Below are positions 54,994 through 62,639 of a stretch of 64,000 nt of DNA, piece after piece. Both the position numbers and the translations under genes were made by a program. Under the pieces are notes generated by a model, which saw nothing but the letters and a program-made list of their open reading frames with translations, did no database searches and was not told the origin of the DNA. Source of the DNA: a virus; IMG/VR virus record IMGVR_UViG_3300023296_000639, positions 1 through 64,000 of that record; one strand, written 5' to 3'. Each line of letters starts with the position of its first letter. Position 1 is the first letter of the stretch.

Positions 54994-55226
54994 TGGACAA
55001 AGACAAAGATAAAGAACAGTTTTGGGACGATTTAAAAGCACCGTTTGCACCAGAAAACTGCGGGTGTGTTAGTTGCGCCCGTCCAAGTGCAGGTATGATG
55101 ATGTCGCCCAACTTTCTGTATGCATGTGAAATCTGCGGCAATAAACGGTGCCCGCATCACACGCATCATGCACGTGCATGTACTAACAGTAATGAACCGG
55201 GACAAAAAGGAAGTATTTACAAATGA
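54990..55226 (+). CDS. FW tag fused to a Cys/His zinc module
   Basis: The 78-residue protein starts [20 protein letters not shown], then CGCVSC, and ends [20 protein letters not shown] and [13 protein letters not shown]. The last module ([32 protein letters not shown]) is a stand-alone motif I recall from T4-like aquatic phages, here joined to the FW tag. Coupled to infA (ATGA overlap) and to the IscA-like gene. Confidence 0.8.
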   Translation: MMDKDKDKEQFWDDLKAPFAPENCGCVSCARPSAGMMMSPNFLYACEICGNKRCPHHTHHARACTNSNEPGQKGSIYK

Positions 55227-55546
55227 TTACAATAACCGAAAATGCTAAAAAGCAGTTTACGACAATGATGGAAGACAATGGATTTGAAGCATTCATTTTC
55301 GGTGCATCTGGTGGTGGATGTGCTGGTTTTAACTATCTTTTAAAAGAAACTAAGTTAGACGATGCCAATGAAGGTGATGAAGTAATCGACTTCGATGGTG
55401 TTAAAATCGTTCTTGATAAGGCTAGCGTATTCGCTGTCGCTGGTACAGAGATTGACTATAAGATTGATGTGATGGGTTCACGCTTTGCGTTTTCAAATCC
55501 TATCGCAACATCATCTTGTGGATGTGCAACGTCATTTAGTATCTGA
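55223..55546 (+). CDS. A-type iron-sulfur carrier (IscA/ErpA-like)
   Basis: The 107-residue protein has FGASGGGCAGFNYLLKETKL, VIDFDGVKIVLDKASVFAVA and SSCGCATSFSI: the three conserved cysteines of A-type carriers (C near 36, CGC near the end). These proteins hand Fe-S clusters to client enzymes. Phage versions are common in T4-like aquatic phages. Its end overlaps the convergent htrA-like gene by 15 nt. Confidence 0.9.
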   Translation: MITITENAKKQFTTMMEDNGFEAFIFGASGGGCAGFNYLLKETKLDDANEGDEVIDFDGVKIVLDKASVFAVAGTEIDYKIDVMGSRFAFSNPIATSSCGCATSFSI

Positions 55547-56530
55547 CGCTGGTTCCATTAATCCTAGCTGCATATCGATATGCATTACAACTTCATCTCG
55601 CATAATCATTAGCTTGAAATCTTCGTATGGTAACTTGTATTGCAATACGTCGAACAAGTCATCTACGCTTTCGATATTTGCACCATCGGCTTCAATAATA
55701 ACATCGCCTATTTTAACGCCAGCCGTTTCAGCAGCTGAACTAGGTTCAACCATATTGACAAACACCCTACCCAGCGCAGGATTATAGTCAAGTCCTGTGC
55801 CTATCCTTGGTCTATCGATACGTCCATTCTCAATCAACTTCTTAATGACATACAGCGCCAACTTGCTATCCACACTCATGCTCAACCCGTCGCTACCGCC
55901 GTCTTTCGATAGGATTAATGTATTGATAGCGATAACATTACCTGCCATATCCATTAATGGTCCACCGCTATTTCCTTGGTTAATAGACACGTCGCTTTGA
56001 ACTACTGTCTGCCAACCGCTTGATATACGACGATGAATATGACTAACTACGCCTTTTGACACTGTATACATTAATCCACGTGGATGACCCATCGCCCATA
56101 CTTCTTGTCCAGCACGTAGTTTATCACTATCGCCCCATTTCATTGGTATGGTTTTTGGCATACCCTTTTCAACACGCAATACTGCAATATCAGATAGTGC
56201 ATCAGTGCCAATCAATTTTGCTATATGTCGTTTTGTGGAATTTTCAAAACTTATTGTAATGACTTTAGCTTTATCAATCACGTGGTTATTTGTGATGATA
56301 TATTGCCCGTCAATGACGAATCCTGTGCCTACACTGACCGGTTCTCGGTTTGGTTTGTTTTTATTTAGGTATTTGTCCAACGCTGAACCGGGTATTACGC
56401 CTTCTCTCTTGGATTCAACCAAGACGATTGAACTTCTTACATTTTCAACCGTATCCAAAAATTCCTCGTTGCTATGTGCAAATGACTGGAATGGTAGCAA
56501 TAAAATTGCCATTATGATTAATATACGCAT
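55532..56530 (-). CDS. HtrA/DegP-like periplasmic serine protease
   Basis: The 332-residue protein has a signal peptide (MRILIIMAILLLPFQSFAHS) and a trypsin-like domain with IITNNHVID (His), DALSDIAVLRV (Asp) and NQGNSGGPLMD (Ser). One PDZ domain follows from about 245 (GRVFVNMVEPSSAAETAGVK, IGDVIIEADG). Length suits DegS/DegQ-type one-PDZ enzymes. It would act on periplasmic or envelope proteins. Late promoter on the minus strand at 56535. A phage HtrA is uncommon. Confidence 0.92.
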   Translation of the reverse strand: MRILIIMAILLLPFQSFAHSNEEFLDTVENVRSSIVLVESKREGVIPGSALDKYLNKNKPNREPVSVGTGFVIDGQYIITNNHVIDKAKVITISFENSTKRHIAKLIGTDALSDIAVLRVEKGMPKTIPMKWGDSDKLRAGQEVWAMGHPRGLMYTVSKGVVSHIHRRISSGWQTVVQSDVSINQGNSGGPLMDMAGNVIAINTLILSKDGGSDGLSMSVDSKLALYVIKKLIENGRIDRPRIGTGLDYNPALGRVFVNMVEPSSAAETAGVKIGDVIIEADGANIESVDDLFDVLQYKLPYEDFKLMIMRDEVVMHIDMQLGLMEPASDTK

Positions 56531-56534
56531 ATTA

Positions 56535-56559
56535 TATTTATCACGGAAAAAGATAAATA
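56535..56559. promoter_or_regulatory. Divergent pair of late promoter octamers
   Basis: GATAAATA on the minus strand (56535-56542) lies 4 nt before the htrA-like start, and GATAAATA on the plus strand (56552-56559) serves the virion gene at 56579, which has ACAGGAG before its ATG. Confidence 0.75.
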
Positions 56560-56578
56560 CTAGAAACAGGAGTCTCAC

Positions 56579-57106
56579 ATGGCTAAACAAACTATTGGTA
56601 TCGGCGCAGCAGCAAATGACGGAACGGGCGATGATCTTCGTGTTGCGTTTGATAAAGTAAACGACAACTTTTCGGAAATCTATACCGAGTTAGGCGGCAC
56701 AACGCTTAGTAACCTCAACTTTATAGGTAATACTATTTCTTCAGAAGATTCAAATGGAGCTATTATTCTTGATCCAAACGGAACGGGCAATGTGACTATT
56801 GCCAGCGGTAGTTTGGTTGGTAATGTGACTGGTGCCCTAACTGGTAATGCGGATACGGCAACAACAGCGGCAACAGTAACAACTGCCGCTCAACCAACAA
56901 TCACATCCGTGGGAACATTATCCTCACTTAATATCGGCGCAGACAGATATAATATTTCAACCACATACACCCCAGCATCATCAGTGGGAAGTCCCGGCGA
57001 CACAACAGGCGACGTTGCAGTAGACAATAGTTTCTTCTATTATTGCACGGGTGTATATGATGGTTCGACCGTGATTTGGGTTCGTTCTACGCTGTCCGCT
57101 TTCTAA
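56579..57106 (+). CDS. Virion/tail-fibre-like structural protein
   Basis: The 175-residue protein starts MAKQTIGIGAAANDGTGDDL then RVAFDKVNDNFSEIYTELGG, a conserved N-terminal module of structural proteins in T4-like aquatic phages. A Gly/Ala/Thr-rich middle follows (GALTGNADTATTAATVTTAA). The end VDNSFFYYCTGVYDGSTVIW is shared with the protein at 60666. Late promoter and good ribosome-binding site. Likely in the tail or capsid decoration. Confidence 0.8.
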   Translation: MAKQTIGIGAAANDGTGDDLRVAFDKVNDNFSEIYTELGGTTLSNLNFIGNTISSEDSNGAIILDPNGTGNVTIASGSLVGNVTGALTGNADTATTAATVTTAAQPTITSVGTLSSLNIGADRYNISTTYTPASSVGSPGDTTGDVAVDNSFFYYCTGVYDGSTVIWVRSTLSAF

Positions 57107-57116
57107 GTAAAACTGA

Positions 57117-57124
57117 TAAATACC
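57117..57124 (+). promoter_or_regulatory. T4-type late promoter octamer
   Basis: GATAAATA, 15 nt before ATG 57140, with AAAGGGGA between. Confidence 0.65.
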
Positions 57125-57139
57125 CTAAAGGGGATATAA

Positions 57140-59566
57140 ATGGGAATTCCAGTATGGGTAACACCAGCAGGTGATTTAGGAAAAATTCAGGAAGCTGAGT
57201 TTTATGACTTTCAGGTTATTGTAGAAGACCCTGAAGCCCCTAGCGACGAATTGCAACCAAGATTTAACTTACAATCAGGAACAATGCCAACTGGTCTACG
57301 TATTACACGAGAAGGTCTGATGGAAGGGCGTCCAAGTTGTGAAATCTTTATTGCAGGTGTTCCTACAAACGTTGGTCAAAATGTAACATCTAGATTTGTC
57401 CTACGTGCGACAAGTTATGATGGTATCGTGAGTGACCGCACATTTGAATTGACTGTTGTGGGACAAGATGACCCCCTTATTCTTACAGCTGACGGAGAAC
57501 TTGGTATATACCGTGATGGGCAATATGTAAATGAACAGATTGTTGCCACCGATGCTGATCCCGACGATACACTTACTTTTAGAATTTTAGATGGTGAATT
57601 ACCACCGGGCGTAACGATTAGTAATGATGGTTATATTACTGGATACATCGAACCTACGCCATTGCTTACGGGAACACCGGGGTTTGATGCCAACGCATTT
57701 GATGTGAATAGCTTTGATTTCCGCACGATTGCGCAAAATAAAAACTTTCAATTCACAGTTGCAGTGACAGATGGTAAATCAACAGTTGCTGGAAATTATA
57801 CAATATACGTGTATGCTGGCAATACATTTACCGCCGACAACGCTGATCTTACCGCAGATATGGCAGGATTTCCGTTTACTACTGACCAAAATTCGCTTCG
57901 TCCACCAGTATTATTAACGGCTGAAGCAGATATTGGAATAGTCACACACGACAACTATTTCGCATACCAATTCACTGGAATGGATTTCGATGGCGATCCA
58001 ATCGAATATAGTCTAGGTGTAGGTGGTGGCGAAGGTTACGATAACGATTTAGGATTCGACGGCGAAATAAACGGATTTGATGTTGGCGATCTTGAACTGC
58101 CGCCGGGTCTTGTTTTGGATTCAACAACAGGTTGGTTATATGGCTATATACCAAATCTAGCAGCAACGCAAACCGAATATACATTCACCGTGCGTGTTCT
58201 TAAAGCAAATGATTCAACATATAAAAGCGATTTTAAATTCTTCACGATGACAATTGTTGGCGATATTCGTTCGATAGTTAACTGGATTACGCCCGAAGAT
58301 ATAGGCACCATTGCCGTGGGTGAAATCAGCACTATTTCTATAGAAGCTACCAATACCTTAAATAAAAATTTACAGTATCGCTTGAAATCAAGATCAAATA
58401 GTAAGTTGCCACAAGGATTAAACCTTAACTTGGATGGACTTATTGTCGGACGACCAGCATTTAAAACGTTTATGATAGATGGCGGAACAACATCATTTGA
58501 TTCCGAGAGCTTCGTTATTAATGAAACCACGTTTGAACGCACATATACATTTACAGTAGAAGCTTTTGATTCCGATGGCGATGTATCTGCTTTTAAAACG
58601 TTTACCATAGTTATTGATCCCGGCGATTTTATTCCGTATGAAAATCTGTGGGCAAAAGCATATCCAAAGGTAGAGCAACGTGACATATGGTCTTCTCTTA
58701 TTAACTCACCCGATGACTTTCCACCAGATTTGATCTATCGCCAGAATGATTATTATTATGGAAAACAGCAGGATATAAGAATCATTCTTAGTACGGGATT
58801 AAACCCTAGTCTTCCTGCTGAAATGATATCGGCAATCGCTAAAAACCATTACAATAAACGTGTTGCATTTGGAGAAATTAAAAAGGCACGAGCAGTTCGT
58901 GACGGCGTGGTTCAGTATGAAGTTGTATATCTTGATGTATTGGATACCGAAGCAAACTCATTAAAACAATCAACAGGATTGAGTATTGATTTTTATGAAA
59001 ACCATAACGATATATGGAGTAATCCTGCGTTAGTATCTGACACAAACCTTACAGGAGACTACGATGGCATTGACGCTGGTGATAGTGATCAACACGTATT
59101 CTATCCAAACTCCTTTGAGAATATGAACCAACAACTATTGGATAACGTAGGGCAACTTGCACTGACTAGTCTTCCACTATGGATGCGTTCTAAACAAGAA
59201 AATGGAAGCATACTTGGATTCACTCCTGCCGTTGTTATTGCATACGTTACACCGGGTTCGGCAGATGAAATCATTTTCAATATTAAACGTCGCACCGATA
59301 TTGACTTGAAAGATATTGAATTTATTATTGACAGATATATCTGGGATAATGATATGACTGTGAACTTTGATATCGCTAATGATGAGTGGGGAACAGAAAC
59401 AGAGACTACGTTTGATCTAAGTGTCAATGCTGCGGATGAAACCTTCTTCGATGGCGGGTCTACACGATTTATAACCGATTCATTCTTGTATAAATCCAGT
59501 CGTGATGATGGCGATTCTTTCTTGAAATTCCCATTGACAAATATTGATAGTAAAATACTAGGTTAA
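57140..59566 (+). CDS. Large structural protein with putative-Ig (He_PIG) repeats
   Basis: The 808-residue protein starts MGIPVWVTPAGDLGKIQEAE, then repeated units of the form LPPGVTISNDGYITGYIEPT, LPPGLVLDSTTGWLYGYIPN and LPQGLNLNLDGLIVGRPAFK, the He_PIG cadherin/Ig-like signature. The C-terminal 300 residues (LWAKAYPKVEQRDIWSSLIN, TDIDLKDIEFIIDRYIWDND) are not Ig-like and may attach it to the baseplate. From memory such proteins are baseplate or tail-associated in T4-like aquatic phages. Late promoter upstream. Confidence 0.8.
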   Translation: MGIPVWVTPAGDLGKIQEAEFYDFQVIVEDPEAPSDELQPRFNLQSGTMPTGLRITREGLMEGRPSCEIFIAGVPTNVGQNVTSRFVLRATSYDGIVSDRTFELTVVGQDDPLILTADGELGIYRDGQYVNEQIVATDADPDDTLTFRILDGELPPGVTISNDGYITGYIEPTPLLTGTPGFDANAFDVNSFDFRTIAQNKNFQFTVAVTDGKSTVAGNYTIYVYAGNTFTADNADLTADMAGFPFTTDQNSLRPPVLLTAEADIGIVTHDNYFAYQFTGMDFDGDPIEYSLGVGGGEGYDNDLGFDGEINGFDVGDLELPPGLVLDSTTGWLYGYIPNLAATQTEYTFTVRVLKANDSTYKSDFKFFTMTIVGDIRSIVNWITPEDIGTIAVGEISTISIEATNTLNKNLQYRLKSRSNSKLPQGLNLNLDGLIVGRPAFKTFMIDGGTTSFDSESFVINETTFERTYTFTVEAFDSDGDVSAFKTFTIVIDPGDFIPYENLWAKAYPKVEQRDIWSSLINSPDDFPPDLIYRQNDYYYGKQQDIRIILSTGLNPSLPAEMISAIAKNHYNKRVAFGEIKKARAVRDGVVQYEVVYLDVLDTEANSLKQSTGLSIDFYENHNDIWSNPALVSDTNLTGDYDGIDAGDSDQHVFYPNSFENMNQQLLDNVGQLALTSLPLWMRSKQENGSILGFTPAVVIAYVTPGSADEIIFNIKRRTDIDLKDIEFIIDRYIWDNDMTVNFDIANDEWGTETETTFDLSVNAADETFFDGGSTRFITDSFLYKSSRDDGDSFLKFPLTNIDSKILG

Positions 59567-60237
59567 ATGGATGCTAACCATTTCGTAGCGACAGGATTAT
59601 GCACTGGCGTTTCAGTCCATTGTTTGATAGGCTTCCACATAGTATCGGTAAGCTCTTGACTACGTTCTGGTGTCATCAACGATGAATTATTAACACTGTA
59701 AAAATCCTCATTGCCGAACAACGTCTGGAAGGTTGCTTTGTTTTTCTGGGTGCTAGTCCACGCATCAGTTACAATATCTACCGGAACACGACGATTGCGC
59801 TGGTCATTTCGATCCAATGCTACCTGAAGGTCAGTATTAACAAAAATCATCTTTGTTTCATAGCCCAACGCTTCTAGACGATCTTTAATCTGCGTCGATT
59901 TAGTGATATCGGCAGCTGTGCTATCAATAATCAACCCAAGGCGACCTTCAATGTAGTTACCAAGGCGATTTGCAGTGATGTCTTGTGCTTGCTTACGAAC
60001 AGCATCCCGTTTTTCTGTTTCTTCAGGAGGCATACGTAAACTTAGATTGTTCTTACGCATAAGATATTCAAATACATCATCGCTATTAACTGTTTTAAAT
60101 CCCATTCCCTGTGTGGTTTGGCGGGCAATCATACCTTTTCCTGAACCACCACCGCCAGCAAGGAATATAGCCTTGAAGATGCTCGGATCGTGTGGTCCTT
60201 CGGTTATAATAGTTTCAATGATTTGATTAATTCGCAT
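59563..60237 (-). CDS. P-loop kinase, zeta-toxin-like
   Basis: The 224-residue protein starts MRINQIIETIITEGPHDPSI, with FLAGGGGSGKGMIARQTTQG (Walker A), VNSDDVFEYLM, LIIDSTAADI (Walker B-like) and DRNDQRNRRVPVDIV (lid Arg). This is the zeta-toxin/polynucleotide-kinase-like P-loop group common in T4-like phages. It phosphorylates a small substrate or nucleic acid end; identity unknown. A late octamer on the minus strand lies at 60258-60265 and AAGGAAA before the ATG. Confidence 0.75.
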   Translation of the reverse strand: MRINQIIETIITEGPHDPSIFKAIFLAGGGGSGKGMIARQTTQGMGFKTVNSDDVFEYLMRKNNLSLRMPPEETEKRDAVRKQAQDITANRLGNYIEGRLGLIIDSTAADITKSTQIKDRLEALGYETKMIFVNTDLQVALDRNDQRNRRVPVDIVTDAWTSTQKNKATFQTLFGNEDFYSVNNSSLMTPERSQELTDTMWKPIKQWTETPVHNPVATKWLASI

Positions 60238-60257
60238 AAGTGTTTCCTTATTTGAAG

Positions 60258-60336
60258 TATTTATCAACATAAATAGAATGTAAGCCACGATGCGACAACA
60301 TCCGCTTACTCTAATACTGAAAAGGAGTATCAGCAA
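60258..60336 (+). promoter_or_regulatory. Leader of the HNH gene, shared with the GIY-YIG gene
   Basis: On the plus strand ACATAAATAGA, ATGTAAGCCACGAT, CGCTTACTCTAA, AAAAGGAG and TATCAGCAA precede ATG 60337, matching the GIY-YIG leader (minus strand, 38851-38925). The minus-strand octamer GATAAATA (60258-60265) for the kinase lies at its left end. Confidence 0.65.
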
Positions 60337-60627
60337 ATGTATTTACCCGAAGAAGAAAAGAAAAAAGAAAAACTTGCTGCGTATAAGCGAGAATATCGTA
60401 AAGCCAATAAAGAAAAACTGGCGGCGCAGGATAAGATACGCTATGAAAACAATAAAGAGGAAATAGCAATACGAGGTAAGCAATACCGAGAAAATAATAG
60501 AGAAAAGATTTTAGAACAAAAACACCATGTTGATCATATAATCCCATTACAGGGCGAAACAGTTTGTGGATTGCATGTGCCGTGGAATTTACAAATGATA
60601 ATATTGCCAAAGGCAATAAATTGCTAA
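60337..60627 (+). CDS. HNH homing endonuclease
   Basis: The 96-residue protein has a basic coiled-coil start with repeated Y-R-x-x-N-K/R-E-K units ([32 protein letters not shown]), then an HNH core [20 protein letters not shown] with WNLQ (His-His, Asn). This form with [12 protein letters not shown] repeats is common among free-standing phage HNH genes. It stands between kinase and virion genes. Confidence 0.85.
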   Translation: MYLPEEEKKKEKLAAYKREYRKANKEKLAAQDKIRYENNKEEIAIRGKQYRENNREKILEQKHHVDHIIPLQGETVCGLHVPWNLQMIILPKAINC

Positions 60628-60634
60628 ATACATG

Positions 60635-60642
60635 TATAAATA
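60635..60642 (+). promoter_or_regulatory. T4-type late promoter octamer
   Basis: TATAAATA, 23 nt before ATG 60666, with GGAGATATA between. Confidence 0.65.
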
Positions 60643-60665
60643 CTACAAATGGAGATATATAAAAA

Positions 60666-61394
60666 ATGGCAAGTAACATAAATCCGAACAATATAGACGG
60701 AACTTTCCCAGTTGCCGGACAAGATAATTCATCACAGGGGTTTAGAGATAACGCAACCAATACTAAGAACAACTTTACTGAAGCAAAAACTGAGATTGAA
60801 GACCTTCAAAGTAAGGTAATGCTAAAATCGGCATTGGATGGCACAACGATTGATAACGCTGGTGGCGGTGCGCTTCTTAAAGACTTTGAAATCCGTGACT
60901 TCTCGGAGACACGTCTTGCTAAAGGTTCAACAAGCGGAACGGTTACATTCAACTACACTGAGGGTGGATATCAAACGGTATCATCGAGTGGTTCATTATC
61001 ATTTGCATTTTCAAACTTTCCTGCATCTGGTAAACTTGGACGTATGCGTGTTGAAGTTTCTATCTCTAGCATTGCCCATACGGTTACATTACCGGCTACT
61101 GTTACTGTAGGCACCGCATACATTCAGGGATATGCATCGAATATTATTACGTTTGATGCAACTGGAACATATATTCTAGAATTTACAACCCATGACAGTG
61201 GAGCAGTCATTGCTATCCAAGACTTAACCCGATCTTCGGGTGATCAGGTTGCTCAACGCACACCAGTAAACGTTGGTGTAGCAGGCGACGTTGCAGGCAA
61301 GATTGCCGCAGATGCATCATACGTATATGTATGCACTGGAACATATGATGGTTCGACAGTTATTTGGAAACGTGCTGCGATTAGTGCATACTAA
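60666..61394 (+). CDS. Virion/tail-fibre-like structural protein
   Basis: The 242-residue protein starts MASNINPNNIDGTFPVAGQD, then SSQGFRDNATNTKNNFTEAK, a start I recall from structural proteins of T4-like aquatic phages. A beta-rich domain follows (GSLSFAFSNFPASGKLGRMR). The end ADASYVYVCTGTYDGSTVIW is shared with the protein at 56579, so both may end in the same binding or assembly module. Confidence 0.8.
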   Translation: MASNINPNNIDGTFPVAGQDNSSQGFRDNATNTKNNFTEAKTEIEDLQSKVMLKSALDGTTIDNAGGGALLKDFEIRDFSETRLAKGSTSGTVTFNYTEGGYQTVSSSGSLSFAFSNFPASGKLGRMRVEVSISSIAHTVTLPATVTVGTAYIQGYASNIITFDATGTYILEFTTHDSGAVIAIQDLTRSSGDQVAQRTPVNVGVAGDVAGKIAADASYVYVCTGTYDGSTVIWKRAAISAY

Positions 61395-61404
61395 GGACTG
61401 AAAA

Positions 61405-62639
61405 ATGTCCAAGGTTCTAGAAGAAGCATACACCTATAGTTATCTACGAGAGACTGAACGTGGTATTGCATTCTATGGAAGTAGTAAGGCACAAGTTCCG
61501 TATCTTATAGTTTTCAACGATGACTGGTACAATTCCAGCACCGTAGAATCGGGCACATTTACCGCTGTTATTTTCAAACCAAAGAAAACCCTTGAACTTT
61601 TATTTTCAAACCAAAGAAAACCCTTGAACTTTTAAAGGTATATCAGCGCCGTGGTAACGATTATGATAGGTCAACCCTCATTAACGTGATTAAGCTTGAA
61701 GACGATCCGTATGCATTGCATTCGATTGATGAAACGGGTTTCTACAAAACAAAAGAGTTAACAAGTCGTGTAGAACTTTTTAAGTATCTCACTGTTGACC
61801 TTAGTATGCCATCCGAGACTTTTGAGCGTTATCTGGGTGATGCACCGACTGACTTTGATGACAATGACTACGTTGCATATCACGATGCCAGAGTATTCTT
61901 TCCTGATAATATCAGAGAATCCGTAAAGAAAAATATGTTATCATTGCTTGATGTCTTTGAAAACCTATTAGATGCAAAAAAACTAAACTTTCTTATTGAT
62001 GATAGTGACATTCGTTTTAGCAAACTTCCCGGCAAAACAATCGGGACATATAATAAGTCTTCCCGTAATATTATCATCCAATATTCTGCTAAGAAAACAC
62101 AGGAAGTAATCTATACAATCATTCACGAATATGGGCATAAATTCTGGTATGAGTATATGACCGATAAACATCATACCCATATCAAAAATATGTTTGAAAA
62201 GATTAAAGGCGTTGAAAAATATAGCAATATTCACCAAAGCACACGTGATGAGTATATGGCAGGTATTATTCCACAACTTAAAGTAGGTCAAGAAGTGCAT
62301 TATCTTGGCAGGAAACGAACATATAAGAGCAACTCCCCGTTTACTATTACAGCCGTATCTTCTGAACAGCTAGTTCTTAATGCTTTACACGGCGGCACAT
62401 TAACGGGAACACCAGCGTTTATTCTTGGTGGAAAATGGAAAATAGAAGGTGTTGATATGAGTCCACCGAAAACCACTGACTACATCAATAAATCAGATTG
62501 GTTTCCGACTAGTTATTCTCAGAAAGATCACGAAGAATGGTTCTGTGAAATATTTTCATTCTATGTAAATAACTCATTGGATGGTAAACCAAAAGAATGG
62601 ATGGAAGGTCTTTTGACCCTTGGAGCAAAAAATGCGTGA
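61405..62639 (+). pseudogene. Metallopeptidase-like gene broken by a 32-bp duplication
   Basis: The first 60 codons (MSKVLEEAYTYSYLRETERG onward to TLELL) and the rest (KVYQRRGNDYDRSTLINVIK, then the frame 61686-62639) are separated by a 32-bp tandem duplication at 61569-61632. With one copy the frame is continuous, giving about 400 residues. The body has VIYTIIHEYGHKFWYEYM, an HExxH zinc site, and DHEEWFCEIFSFYVNN that may give the third ligand. The downstream part could still be made from an internal start. Confidence 0.75.
61569..61632 (+). repeat. 32-bp perfect tandem duplication
   Basis: Positions 61569-61600 and 61601-61632 are identical; 32 is not a multiple of three, so the second copy stops the frame at 61635. 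Confidence 0.95.
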
